From Clostridium sp. 1001275B_160808_H3 (GTDB lineage: Bacteria > Bacillota > Clostridia > Clostridiales > Clostridiaceae), in contig NZ_JADNAT010000018.1 in the NCBI RefSeq assembly GCF_015550425.1, forward strand, positions 1 through 64,000: 64,000 bases of DNA, given 5' to 3'. Of this stretch, positions 18,092 to 26,986 are shown in pieces. Numbering within the stretch: the stretch's first letter is position 1; the number at the start of each line of letters is the position of its first letter. The notes below the pieces were generated by a model. That model saw only the letters and a list, made by a program, of their open reading frames with translations, was not told where the DNA came from and ran no database searches. Position numbers and translations under genes: made by a program.

Positions 18092-18229
18092 ATGCCAAAG
18101 AATGAGAAAGATATAAATCCTTTGCAAAAAGGTACAAGAAGACAAAAGTTACATAAGAATCAAGATAATGTAGGCAATGATGAAAATAGAGCTGAATACA
18201 CAGATTTTGATGGCAATCCAATAAAATAG
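18092..18229 (+). CDS. Small conserved-looking basic protein (45 aa)
   Basis: A 45-residue frame, MPKNEKDINPLQKG to DFDGNPIK, behind GAAAGGATG and directly followed by a strong terminator that fits its end. Composition is polar and charged with no hydrophobic core, so it is probably disordered. Not recognised. The ribosome site, the terminator and the codon usage support a real gene, though it is short. Confidence 0.65.
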   Translation: MPKNEKDINPLQKGTRRQKLHKNQDNVGNDENRAEYTDFDGNPIK

Positions 18230-18238
18230 TTTAACTTT

Positions 18239-18272
18239 AAGATGGGTAAGATTAATCTTACCTATCTTTTTT
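18239..18272 (+). terminator. Terminator after the 45-codon gene
   Basis: AAGATGGGTAAGAT / ATCTTACCTATCTT (one G-T pair) then six T. Confidence 0.9.
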
Positions 18273-18511
18273 ATGTTCGAAAATCATACAAAGTTAATCT
18301 TCTAAAAATATTACATAAAGTTATTATTTTCTGATGAATGAAAAATTTTATTTAATACTTAAAAATAAATTAAAATTGGGATTAATTGGGCATGAAGGGC
18401 GATAAATGTGATACTATAAAGTTAGATATTCATATAAAGGTATAATTCATAAATAAATATATAAATTAAAGTATCATTATAAAATAATTTCTAAATTGAA
18501 AGGAGTAGGTA

Positions 18512-19285
18512 ATGATTAAGAAAATAGATTTAATAATTGGAATATTCATAGTTATATATTCTATAAGTATTAATTTAATCTTTGGGAAGATTAGTTTCAG
18601 TGAAGTATTTTTAGGAATTGGAATTATTCTAATTATTTATCACTATACAAAAGAAAAAATGAAACAATTTATTAATAGAAGAAAAAGTATTAAAGGAATG
18701 TTTAATATTATAAGGTACTTTATAGCAATAATATTATTAATTTTTATAATAATAGAAAGTGCAATAGTTATATTCCCTAAAAATAATAAAATCTATTCAG
18801 ATTATGTTATAGTTCTCGGAGCTGGTATTAAAGGAGAAAAGCCTAGTCTTACATTAATGCAAAGGTTAGATAAAACTATTGAGTATGTTAATAATCAAGA
18901 TAAAGAAGTTCAAATAATAGTTTCTGGAGGACAAGGAAGAGGGGAAGATATATCAGAAGCACAAGCAATGAAAAAGTATTTGGTGGATAATGGGATAAAA
19001 GAAGAATCAATAATAATGGAAGATAAATCTACAAGTACAAACGAAAATTTAATATTTTCAAAAGAAGTATTGGAAGATTGTACAAAGAAGAATATAGTAG
19101 ATATAAATGTAAAGATAATAACATCAGATTTTCATGCATTTAGAAGTAACATGATAGCTAAAAAGTTAGGATATAGTAATATCAGCTTTTATACAAATAG
19201 CACGCTTCCAGTCCTAATTCCTGTTATGTATTCTAGAGAATTTTTAGCTATAATAAAGTCATATTTGATAGATATAAAAAAATAA
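18512..19285 (+). CDS. YdcF/SanA family membrane protein (DUF218)
   Basis: 257 residues. Two to three membrane segments fill residues 1-85, then a cytoplasmic/extracytoplasmic DUF218 domain begins at YVIVLGAGIKGEKPS and continues through IVSGGQGRGEDISEAQAM, DKSTSTNENL and ITSDFHAFRS, all family hallmarks. Homologues (SanA, ElyC, YdcF) are linked to envelope maintenance, but the reaction is unproved. AAAGGAG precedes ATG 18512. Confidence 0.88.
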   Translation: MIKKIDLIIGIFIVIYSISINLIFGKISFSEVFLGIGIILIIYHYTKEKMKQFINRRKSIKGMFNIIRYFIAIILLIFIIIESAIVIFPKNNKIYSDYVIVLGAGIKGEKPSLTLMQRLDKTIEYVNNQDKEVQIIVSGGQGRGEDISEAQAMKKYLVDNGIKEESIIMEDKSTSTNENLIFSKEVLEDCTKKNIVDINVKIITSDFHAFRSNMIAKKLGYSNISFYTNSTLPVLIPVMYSREFLAIIKSYLIDIKK

Positions 19286-19432
19286 ATTTTGTAAAAATAT
19301 CTAAAGGTAAATCTCGGTTTTTGTAGAATAATAGAGGTAGAATATTAATATGATTCTTAGAGTAATTTTTATATCACCTTTAATAAAATATTAATACAAA
19401 CATAAAGAGTTAGGCTTAAGGGGGAAACGTTA

Positions 19433-19816
19433 ATGGCTAAAGTTACAGAGTGCTCAATAATAATTAAAGATGATTTTAACAACGTATTTGTTGTTCAAAG
19501 AAAGACTAAAAAAAATGAACCAAAACTTTGGTATAGTGTTGGTAAAAAAGTAAGAGGAAAAGAATCAGAAGAAAAATGTGTTTCAAGAGCTGTAAAAGAA
19601 GATTTAAAATCTATAATATTTAATTTAGAAAGAATAGGGGAAGTTTTAAATAAAGAGAGAGATGAGTTGTGTGCAGTTTACAAAGGAGAACTTAAAGAGA
19701 GAGTAACATATGGAAATGATATAGTTGATGGTAAATGGTTAAGCATAAATGAAGTCGATGACTGTGATTTAGCACCAGGAGAAAAAGAAAAAATTTTAAT
19801 GTATATTAATATATAA
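19433..19816 (+). CDS. Nudix-fold protein with a degenerate Nudix box
   Basis: 127 residues beginning like a Nudix hydrolase (VTECSIIIKDDFNNVFVVQRK). The segment that should read G-x5-E-x7-R-E-x2-E-E-x-G is GKESEEKCVSRAVKEDLKSI, so the box is only partly kept: the REXXEE core has become RAVKED. Metal-dependent pyrophosphohydrolase activity is therefore doubtful; a binding role is possible. RBS AAGGGGG precedes ATG 19433. Confidence 0.65.
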   Translation: MAKVTECSIIIKDDFNNVFVVQRKTKKNEPKLWYSVGKKVRGKESEEKCVSRAVKEDLKSIIFNLERIGEVLNKERDELCAVYKGELKERVTYGNDIVDGKWLSINEVDDCDLAPGEKEKILMYINI

Positions 19817-19832
19817 AATTTGATGAAAAATT

Positions 19833-19864
19833 GAGCTATGTTGATTAATATAGCTCTTATTTTT
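19833..19864 (+). terminator. Terminator after the Nudix-like gene
   Basis: GAGCTATGTT (19833-19842) / AATATAGCTC (19847-19856) with one G-T pair, followed by T-rich sequence. Confidence 0.75.
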
Positions 19865-19909
19865 AATGTAAAGAAAGTATAACTTTAGTATTGCATAAAA
19901 TTAGAGCTA

Positions 19910-19938
19910 TTGACATCATAAAGTTAAATAATTATCAT
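19910..19938 (+). promoter_or_regulatory. Promoter of a candidate orphan RNA
   Basis: Exact TTGACA (19910-19915), 17-nt spacer, TATCAT (19933-19938). The next annotated protein gene starts 440 nt away, beyond a terminator. Confidence 0.65.
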
Positions 19939-19957
19939 ATAAATAGAAAGGTGAATA

Positions 19958-20011
19958 TTGGTTCATTTGTTTAGAGAAGATCTTTATTCATATGTTGAAA
20001 TATTCATTTAA
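19958..20011 (+). CDS. Possible 17-residue micro-ORF inside the candidate RNA
   Basis: TTG 19958 follows AAAGGTGA and opens MVHLFREDLYSYVEIFI before TAA. Spacing to the ribosome site is short (about 3-4 nt) and the start is TTG, so translation is uncertain. If real, the RNA is a dual-function or leader-peptide transcript. Confidence 0.25.
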   Translation: MVHLFREDLYSYVEIFI

Positions 20012-20163
20012 AATAAGTAGTTATTATCTAACAAAAAAGAGAAATCTGATTTGAAAGAGAATAGTAAATAGTATATTAATAATAAAAATTATAAAATTAA
20101 GTTGCAAGCTTAGTTTATTTTGTTTTGCTCTAAACTACTGTAATTTTTATTATTAATATAATA

Positions 20164-20202
20164 AGCCTATTTTCTTTGTATTTAAGAAAATAGGCTCTTT
20201 TT
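20164..20202 (+). terminator. Terminator of the candidate RNA
   Basis: Perfect 13-bp stem AGCCTATTTTCTT (20164-20176) / AAGAAAATAGGCT (20184-20196), 7-nt loop, T run. Confidence 0.92.
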
Positions 20203-20377
20203 AATATATAAGAAAATATGAAACTTAAACTTTAAAGAATGTAATTATACAATGTTTTAGTATACCAATCTTGAGGAAATATATTAATTTATTATGTAAA
20301 GATCTGTATGTAAAATGAATTATTGTTAATCTAGCATGATAATGTTAAAGTAGCAATAAAAAATAGGGGGATAAGAT

Positions 20378-20623
20378 ATGAAGATAGGTGTAATAAGTGC
20401 AATATTAGAAGAACCAAGTAAGTGTAATGCTGAATTTAATGAAGTTGTTGCAAGTTTTAGAGGAAACATTAGGGGAAGGATGGGAATACCATTAGAAGAT
20501 GGCATATCAATTATATCTATAGTTGTTACAGGTGATTTAAATGAAATTAATAGTTTAACAGGAAAGCTTGGAAACATTGAAGGAGTTACAGTTAAAACAG
20601 CAATTAGTAAAAAAGAGATGTAA
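20378..20623 (+). CDS. TM1266-type iron-only hydrogenase system putative regulator
   Basis: 81-residue ACT-like small protein with the family pattern: RGRMGIPLEDGISIISIVVTGD in the middle and LTGKLGNIEGVTVKTAISK at the end. TM1266 proteins are found with FeFe-hydrogenase genes and have been proposed to regulate them, with no mechanism known to me. TAGGGGGAT ribosome site; first gene of the hydEGF operon, 80 nt before hydE. A paralogue lies at 56.0 kb. Confidence 0.85.
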   Translation: MKIGVISAILEEPSKCNAEFNEVVASFRGNIRGRMGIPLEDGISIISIVVTGDLNEINSLTGKLGNIEGVTVKTAISKKEM

Positions 20624-20703
20624 TAAGAAAAATAATTATAAGTACATAGCTAAACATAAATTTATTGCAAATAGTGATATAAATATCATTTGGAGGAGTG
20701 TAT

Positions 20704-21831
20704 ATGCAAGTTAAAAGTATTATAGACAAGCTTTATAACTTTAACAATGCTAGTGGAGAGGAGTTATTATTTTTATTAGATAATTTAAGTGAAGATGATA
20801 AGGTTTATCTAGTACAGAAAGCACATGAAACTAGAATGAAAACTTATGGAGATAAAGTCTATATGAGGGGACTTATTGAATTTACAAACTTTTGTAAAAA
20901 AAACTGTGTATATTGCGGCATAAGAAGAAGTAATAAAGATGCTGATAGATATAGACTTACAATGGAAGATATTATGGAATGCGTGGATATTGGAGATAGA
21001 CTTGGATATAAAACTTATGTACTTCAAGGTGGAGAAGATGACTACTTTACTGATGAAAGAATGGTAGAAATAATAAAGATGATAAAAAATAAATATCCAA
21101 ACAATGCTATAACCTTATCGTTAGGGGAAAGAAGCTATGATTCATATAAAAAAATGTATGAAGCAGGAGCTGATAGATATTTATTAAGACATGAAACAGC
21201 TACTAAAGAACTTTATGAAAAATTACATCCAGGAGCTAGCTTTGAAGAAAGAAGACAGTGCTTAAGAAATTTAAAAGAAATAGGATATCAAATAGGAGCA
21301 GGCTTTATGGTTGAGCTTCCAGAACAAACAAATAAAGATTTAGTTAACGATTTATTATTTGTTAAAGAGCTAGAACCACACATGTGTGGAATTGGGCCGT
21401 TTATACCTCATAAGGATACTCCACTAAAGGATGAAAAGGCAGGAACTGTTGAGAAAACTACTACAATGCTAGCTTTAGTAAGACTTTTATTACCAAATGT
21501 TTTATTACCTTCTACTACAGCTCTTGGAAGTATTGATCCAACAGGTAGAGAAAAGGGAATTAAAGCAGGAGGAAATGTGGTTATGCCAAATCTCTCGCCA
21601 ACAAGTGTCAGAGAAAAGTATTCACTTTATGATGGCAAAATATGTACTGGAGATGAGGCAGCAGAATGCAGAAAATGCATAGAGGGGAGGATAAATAAAG
21701 CTGGATTTAAGGTTGAGGTAACAAGAGGAGATAATGTAGCATGGAGAAAAGAAAATGCTAATAAATTTACTGAAGTTATCGATAATAGAATCCAATGCGA
21801 AAATATACAAATAATTAAATTGAATAAATAA
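20704..21831 (+). CDS. hydE: FeFe-hydrogenase maturase HydE (radical SAM)
   Basis: Radical SAM enzyme that helps build the dithiomethylamine-bridged 2Fe subcluster of FeFe hydrogenase. The cluster motif is C64-KKN-C68-VY-C71 after EFTNF, followed by QGGEDDYFTDE and GAGFMVELPEQT, all HydE hallmarks. A GGAGGAG site sets ATG 20704; an alternative GTG lies 6 nt upstream. 375 residues. Extra Cys pair at the C-terminal side (C-AEC-RKC) may hold the second cluster seen in some HydE. Confidence 0.93.
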   Translation: MQVKSIIDKLYNFNNASGEELLFLLDNLSEDDKVYLVQKAHETRMKTYGDKVYMRGLIEFTNFCKKNCVYCGIRRSNKDADRYRLTMEDIMECVDIGDRLGYKTYVLQGGEDDYFTDERMVEIIKMIKNKYPNNAITLSLGERSYDSYKKMYEAGADRYLLRHETATKELYEKLHPGASFEERRQCLRNLKEIGYQIGAGFMVELPEQTNKDLVNDLLFVKELEPHMCGIGPFIPHKDTPLKDEKAGTVEKTTTMLALVRLLLPNVLLPSTTALGSIDPTGREKGIKAGGNVVMPNLSPTSVREKYSLYDGKICTGDEAAECRKCIEGRINKAGFKVEVTRGDNVAWRKENANKFTEVIDNRIQCENIQIIKLNK

Positions 21832-21856
21832 TTTATAGATTATAGGGGTGTTTTAT

Positions 21857-23233
21857 ATGTTTATTGATCATGAGTATATTGAAAGAATTTTAGAAGAAGC
21901 AAAGGGAGCAACAAGTAAGGATATAAAGGCTGTTTTAGAAAAGGCTAAAAAAAGAGCGGGATTATCTTATGAAGATATAGCAGTTCTTCTTCAAGTAGAG
22001 GATAAAGAAGATTTAAAAGAAATATACAAATTAGCAGGGGAAATTAAGGATTCAATTTATGGTAAAAGAGTAGTAATTTTTGCACCGTTATATGTTAGCG
22101 ATTATTGCGTAAATAATTGTGTTTATTGTGGATATAAAAGAAGTAATGACTTTGGAAGAAGAAAATTAACTATGGAAGAAGTAGCTGAAGAAGTTAAAAT
22201 ATTAGAAAAAATGGGACATAAGAGATTAGCATTAGAACTTGGGGAAGATCCAGTTAATGCACCAATAGACTACGTATTAGAATGCTTAGATACTATTTAT
22301 AAAACTCAAAATGATAATGGAGAAATTAGAAGAGTTAATGTTAATATAGCTGCAACAACTGTAGAAGAATATAAAAGACTAAAAGAAGCTAAAATAGGTA
22401 CTTATATATTATTCCAAGAGACATACCATAAACCAACTTATGATAAAATGCATCCAAAATCATTAAAAGGAGATTATAATTACCATTTAACTGCATTTGA
22501 TAGAGCAATGGAAGCAGGAATAGATGATGTAGGAGCAGGAGTATTATTTGGACTAGCTGATCCTAAATTTGAAGTAATAGGACTTATGATGCATAATAGA
22601 CACTTAGAAGAAAAATATGGAGTTGGATTCCATACAATTTCAATGCCAAGATTAAAGCCAGCTTCAGGGGTAACACTACAAGAGTTCCCTAATTTAGTAG
22701 ATGATGAAATGTTTAAAAAGTTAGTTGCAATTATAAGAATAGCTGTACCATTTACAGGAATTATAATGTCAACAAGAGAAACAGCAGAAATGAGAAGAGA
22801 GCTATTAAGATGTGGTGTATCTCAAATCAGTGCAGGTTCAAGTACTGGAGTTGGGGGATATAAGGAAAGGGAAGAGGGTACAGAAACTCTTCAATTTAAG
22901 ACATCAGATGATAGAACTCCATTAGAAGTAATAAAATCTGTTTTAGATGATGGATATATACCAAGCTATTGTACAGCATGCTATAGAAGAGGAAGAACTG
23001 GTGAAAGGTTTATGAAGCTTGCAAAGAGTGGTGAAATTCAAAATGTGTGTGAGCCTAATGCAATGACAACTCTTTTAGAATTTGCTATAGATTATGGTGA
23101 TAAGGAAATATTAGAAAAAGCTGAAGCTGTTATAAAAACTGAGAGAGAAAGAATAAAGAGAGATGACATAAAAGAGCTTTTAGATAAAAACTTAGAAAGA
23201 CTTAGAGATGGAGAAAGAGATTTATATCTATAG
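21857..23233 (+). CDS. hydG: FeFe-hydrogenase maturase HydG (radical SAM tyrosine lyase)
   Basis: Splits tyrosine to p-cresol, CO and cyanide and delivers an Fe(CO)2CN unit for the H-cluster. The N-terminal SAM cluster is C84-VNN-C88-VY-C91; the C-terminal dangler-Fe cluster is bound by SYCTACYRRGRTGERFM and the later NVCEPN Cys, spacing as in HydG. 458 residues from ATG 21857 behind AGGGGTG. Distinguished from ThiH by the intact C-terminal cluster and its position between hydE and hydF. Confidence 0.95.
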   Translation: MFIDHEYIERILEEAKGATSKDIKAVLEKAKKRAGLSYEDIAVLLQVEDKEDLKEIYKLAGEIKDSIYGKRVVIFAPLYVSDYCVNNCVYCGYKRSNDFGRRKLTMEEVAEEVKILEKMGHKRLALELGEDPVNAPIDYVLECLDTIYKTQNDNGEIRRVNVNIAATTVEEYKRLKEAKIGTYILFQETYHKPTYDKMHPKSLKGDYNYHLTAFDRAMEAGIDDVGAGVLFGLADPKFEVIGLMMHNRHLEEKYGVGFHTISMPRLKPASGVTLQEFPNLVDDEMFKKLVAIIRIAVPFTGIIMSTRETAEMRRELLRCGVSQISAGSSTGVGGYKEREEGTETLQFKTSDDRTPLEVIKSVLDDGYIPSYCTACYRRGRTGERFMKLAKSGEIQNVCEPNAMTTLLEFAIDYGDKEILEKAEAVIKTERERIKRDDIKELLDKNLERLRDGERDLYL

Positions 23234-23245
23234 GAGGATAACTGT

Positions 23246-24454
23246 ATGAATTCAACACCAAATGCTAATAGAAAACATATAGCTGTTTTTGGAAAGACAA
23301 ATGCAGGAAAGTCATCTTTGATAAATAGATTTTTAGGACAAGAAGTTTCGCTTGTATCTGAAAAAGAAGGAACAACTACAGATCCAGTACAAAAAGCTAT
23401 GGAGCTTATACCAGTTGGACCAGTTTTAATTATAGATACAGCTGGATTTGGAGACAAAAGTGAACTTGGAGAAGTAAGAGTTAAAAGAACTCTAGATATA
23501 CTTAAAAGAACTGATGTAGCAATTTATCTTTTTGATATTAATGATATTGATTTAGAAGAATTTAAAGAAGCTAAAAGAAATTTTAAAAAATATAATATAC
23601 CTTATGTAGTTGTTATAAATAAATCTGATAGTGTTAATGAAAATATCTTAGAAGAATTACAAACTAAATTTAAAGATTCGATATTTTTATCCTCAAATAC
23701 AGGTGAAGGAATTGAATTACTAAAGGAGAAACTTATAGAAATTTTAAAAGAAGAAGAGGAAGAACTACCGATAGTAGGAGATTTACTTCCTTATAATAGT
23801 AAAGTTATATTGGTTGTACCGATAGATTCAGAAGCTCCTAAAGGAAGAATAATTTTACCTCAAGTACAATGTATAAGAGATTGCTTAGATCACGGTATAA
23901 AGAGCTACGTTGTAAGAGATACAGAGCTTGAAAGTGCACTTGAAGAATTAAAGGATGTAGATTTAGTAATAACAGATTCTCAAGCATTTAAAGAAGTTGA
24001 TAAAATTGTTCCTAAAAATATTAAGCTTACAAGTTTTTCAATGCTATTTGCAAGACAAAAGGGAGATTTCGAAGAGTTTATAAAAGGTGCTTTAAAAATC
24101 AAAGATTTAAATAAGAACTCAAGAATTTTATTTGCAGAAAGCTGTACTCATAATGTTTCACATGAAGATATTGGAAGAGTTAAAATTCCTAAGCTATTAA
24201 ACAAATATGTTGGTGCTGATTTAACATATGATTATAGTATTTTCCATGACTTCCCTGAAGATATAGATAAATATGATTTGATAATTCATTGCGGAGCATG
24301 TATGATAAATAGAAAAACTGTAATTAATAGAGTAAAGCAATGTAAGGAAAAAAATGTTCCAATAACTAATTATGGTATTGTATTAGCATATTTAAATGGA
24401 ATATTAGAAAGAAGCCTGTCTTTGTTTAATATTAAAAATGATGATATAATGTAG
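23246..24454 (+). CDS. hydF: FeFe-hydrogenase maturation GTPase HydF
   Basis: GTP-binding scaffold that carries the 2Fe precursor to apo-hydrogenase. P-loop GKTNAGKSS at about residues 16-24, switch DTAGFGD, NKSD specificity motif, and the C-terminal iron-sulfur ligands SCTHN and HCGACM. 402 residues, usual length. AGGAGG precedes ATG 23246, 13 nt after hydG, so translation is probably coupled. No hydrogenase structural gene is in the window, so HydA must be encoded elsewhere. Confidence 0.95.
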   Translation: MNSTPNANRKHIAVFGKTNAGKSSLINRFLGQEVSLVSEKEGTTTDPVQKAMELIPVGPVLIIDTAGFGDKSELGEVRVKRTLDILKRTDVAIYLFDINDIDLEEFKEAKRNFKKYNIPYVVVINKSDSVNENILEELQTKFKDSIFLSSNTGEGIELLKEKLIEILKEEEEELPIVGDLLPYNSKVILVVPIDSEAPKGRIILPQVQCIRDCLDHGIKSYVVRDTELESALEELKDVDLVITDSQAFKEVDKIVPKNIKLTSFSMLFARQKGDFEEFIKGALKIKDLNKNSRILFAESCTHNVSHEDIGRVKIPKLLNKYVGADLTYDYSIFHDFPEDIDKYDLIIHCGACMINRKTVINRVKQCKEKNVPITNYGIVLAYLNGILERSLSLFNIKNDDIM

Positions 24455-24492
24455 AAGCTTAAATTAACAAAGGAAAAAAGGGGGATATAATC

Positions 24493-25728
24493 ATGAAAGA
24501 ATTAGTTGTAGAATCAAATAGATGTTATATGTGTAAAAATCCAAAATGCCAAGCAAATTGTCCAATTAATACTCCTGTACCAGAAATAATAGGGTTATTT
24601 AAAGAGGGACAAATAGCAAAAGCAGGTGAAATACTATTTAAGAATAACCCCTTATCTTTAGTATGTTCTATAGTTTGTCCTCACGAGGATCAATGTAAAG
24701 GAAACTGCATTAGAGGAATTAAGGATGAACCAGTAAGCTTTTGTGATATTGAAAGACACATATCTAAATATTATTTAGAAAATATAAGGCTTGAAAAAGA
24801 AAATGAACTAGATGAAAGAGTGGCAATAATTGGGGGAGGTCCTGCAGGAATAACAATTGCATTTATATTGGCACAAAAAGGATATAAAGTTACTATATTT
24901 GACTCACATGACAAGATTGGTGGAGTATTAAGATATGGTATTCCAGAATTTAGATTGCCAAAGAGTATTATAGATCATTATGAAGAAAGATTAATTGAAC
25001 TCGGAGTTAAAATAAGGCCAAATACATTAGTTGGACCTGTATTAACTTTAGATAAACTTTTTTATGATGGATATAAAGCAATATTTATTGGTACTGGTGT
25101 ATGGAACCCAAAAACTCTAGATATAAAGGGCGAAAGCTTAGGGAATGTACATTATGCAATTGACTATTTAAAATCACCTGAAGTATATAACTTAGGAAAG
25201 AAAGTATGCATAATAGGAGCTGGAGATGTTGCGATGGATGCAGCAAGAACAGCAAAGAGAAATGGAGCTAATGAAGTATATATACTATATAGAAAAGGTA
25301 TGGAAAATGTACCTGCTACAAAAGCTGAATTAGAAGGAGCAATTTCAGATGGTATTAAATTTGAATTATTTAAGTCTCCTTTAGAATTAACAGAAGATGG
25401 AGTAAAATATATAGAAACAGAAAATGTTGTAGGTGAAGATGGAAGGATAAGTACTGTAACGGTTGAAGGTAAAGAAGGATTATTTGAATGTGATTCAATA
25501 ATAATAGCTGTTAGTCAATCACCTAAAAACAATATCGTTTCCAATACAACAGGGCTTGAAACAAATAAATGGGGACTTCTATTAACTGATGAAGTTGGAC
25601 ATACAACAAGAGATGGAGTTTTTGCATCAGGAGATGTAGTTACTGGAGCTAAAACTGTAGTTAGGGCAGCATCACATGCTAAGATAGTTGCAGAAGAAAT
25701 AGAAAAATATATATTGAAAAATAAATAA
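24493..25728 (+). CDS. GltD/NfnB-like FAD-dependent oxidoreductase
   Basis: 411-residue flavoprotein resembling the small subunit of glutamate synthase. N-terminal Cys sets CYMCKNPKCQANCP and CSIVCPHEDQCKGNC should bind two 4Fe-4S clusters; the FAD motif is IIGGGPAGITIA (about residue 110) and the NAD(P)H motif IIGAGDVAMDAARTA (about 240). Lone copies without GltB or NfnA are common in clostridia and their partner is unknown. Starts 38 nt after hydF with GGGGGAT, so probably the last gene of the hydrogenase-maturation operon. Confidence 0.85.
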   Translation: MKELVVESNRCYMCKNPKCQANCPINTPVPEIIGLFKEGQIAKAGEILFKNNPLSLVCSIVCPHEDQCKGNCIRGIKDEPVSFCDIERHISKYYLENIRLEKENELDERVAIIGGGPAGITIAFILAQKGYKVTIFDSHDKIGGVLRYGIPEFRLPKSIIDHYEERLIELGVKIRPNTLVGPVLTLDKLFYDGYKAIFIGTGVWNPKTLDIKGESLGNVHYAIDYLKSPEVYNLGKKVCIIGAGDVAMDAARTAKRNGANEVYILYRKGMENVPATKAELEGAISDGIKFELFKSPLELTEDGVKYIETENVVGEDGRISTVTVEGKEGLFECDSIIIAVSQSPKNNIVSNTTGLETNKWGLLLTDEVGHTTRDGVFASGDVVTGAKTVVRAASHAKIVAEEIEKYILKNK

Positions 25729-25739
25729 TAAAATATTTT

Positions 25740-25775
25740 AAATTAGAGGCTATAGATTTATAGTCTCTAATTTTT
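25740..25775 (+). terminator. Terminator of the hyd operon
   Basis: AATTAGAG-CTATA / TATAG-CTCTAATT stem with one internal mismatch and a T tract. Confidence 0.85.
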
Positions 25776-25962
25776 GTGAGATTTTAGAAAAAGTTGTTTG
25801 TTATGAAAAATATATTATATGATATTTTTACATATATATACTATTGTATTAATAACTATTAGTTAAATTATTATTATAAAAAGAAAAGAAAATATTTAAT
25901 TCTCTGAATTTTCATATATAATATAAGTATGAAAAGGATTTACAAGTTAGGCGGAGGATTTT

Positions 25963-26871
25963 ATGGGAGCGATGGTGGAATTATTAAATGAAGTATGTAA
26001 AGAAACTAATGTGAAAATGAGGTTATTAGATGCCAATAATAATGAGATATATGGTAATTTACCTACAACGGAATCTAAGGTGATGAGAAAAATATCTGTT
26101 AATAATAAAGCATATAAAATTATATTAGAACAAGATGATATAAAGATAATACCTATGGTTGAATATATATTAAATAAATGTATTAAAAAAGAAAATATAA
26201 TAAAGGAATTATTAGAAGCAAGAAAACAATGGGATGTTTTAAATGAATCTGTAATAACTAAATCAAATAAAATGTTATTAATTGAGACTAATAAAGAAGA
26301 TGAAGCATTAGAAATAGTAAGAGATACATATGTAGGAAATGATATTTATGTTGGAGAGATATATGACAGAATAATAGTTATAGGAAATTTAGAGGACGAA
26401 AAAGATCATGCCTTTTCATTAAAAGAAACGATAATACAAACTTTAGGAGTAAATGCAAAAATAAGTATAAGTGATTTAGATTATACTTTTCATGGATTTA
26501 AAAGGGCATATAGTGGAGCTGTACAAGCTCTTGAGATAGGTAGAAAATTTAAAATTAAGCCTGAAATATATTGCCTTAAAGATATGTATTTGGAGAAAGC
26601 TATATTTAATTTATCAAGTGAATATTCAAATGATTTAAAAGAAGAGTATAAAGATATATTTAAAGGCTTTAATCATGAATTAACACAAACTTTAGAGGAA
26701 ATATTAAAATGTGATTTATCATTAACAAAAGCAGCTAAAAATTTATATATTCATAGAAATACACTGATGTATAGAATTGAAAAAATTAAGAAAGAAACCG
26801 GGTTTGATGTACGTAACTTTAAGGAAGCTACTTTTCTTTATATTTTATATATGAATAGTAAAAGAATTTAA
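25963..26871 (+). CDS. PucR/CdaR-type transcriptional regulator
   Basis: 302 residues with a C-terminal PucR helix-turn-helix domain, LTQTLEEILKCDLSLTKAAKNLYIHRNTLMYRIEKI, preceded by a GGDEF-like/PucR middle region. The N-terminal 100 residues match no domain I can name. GCGGAGG precedes ATG 25963. Members usually activate purine, polyol or amino-acid catabolic genes. Its target is not evident: upstream is the hyd operon terminator and downstream a convergent transporter. Confidence 0.85.
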   Translation: MGAMVELLNEVCKETNVKMRLLDANNNEIYGNLPTTESKVMRKISVNNKAYKIILEQDDIKIIPMVEYILNKCIKKENIIKELLEARKQWDVLNESVITKSNKMLLIETNKEDEALEIVRDTYVGNDIYVGEIYDRIIVIGNLEDEKDHAFSLKETIIQTLGVNAKISISDLDYTFHGFKRAYSGAVQALEIGRKFKIKPEIYCLKDMYLEKAIFNLSSEYSNDLKEEYKDIFKGFNHELTQTLEEILKCDLSLTKAAKNLYIHRNTLMYRIEKIKKETGFDVRNFKEATFLYILYMNSKRI

Positions 26872-26908
26872 ATAAAAATATTCTATTAATAATTTGAGTT
26901 TAAAATTT

Positions 26909-26959
26909 AAAAATGAGCCATAATAATTAAAATTAAATACATTATTATGGCTTATTTTT
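26909..26959. terminator. Bidirectional terminator
   Basis: 19-bp near-perfect stem AAAAATGAGCCATAATAAT / ATTATTATGGCTTATTTTT between the convergent PucR and CHR genes. Confidence 0.9.
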
Positions 26960-26986
26960 ATAATTGTTTATATTGATATACAATAG

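Larger units (their letters stand above)
19945..20202 (+). ncRNA. Candidate structured small RNA (about 258 nt)
   Basis: The stretch lies between a good promoter (19910-19938) and an intrinsic terminator (20164-20202) and contains no long reading frame. Its 3' half has a perfect 20-bp stem, TATATTAATAATAAAAATTA (20072-20091) with its complement at 20141-20160. The stem extends by an A-T and a G-T pair and encloses a second perfect stem TAGTTTA / TAAACTA (20111-20117, 20131-20137). Not recognised as a known family; 6S RNA was considered and not supported. Exact ends are inferred. Confidence 0.5.

Noticed and set aside
19945-20202. Identification of the candidate RNA as 6S RNA
   Set aside because: Its 5' and 3' ends do not form the closing stem with a large central bubble expected of 6S RNA.
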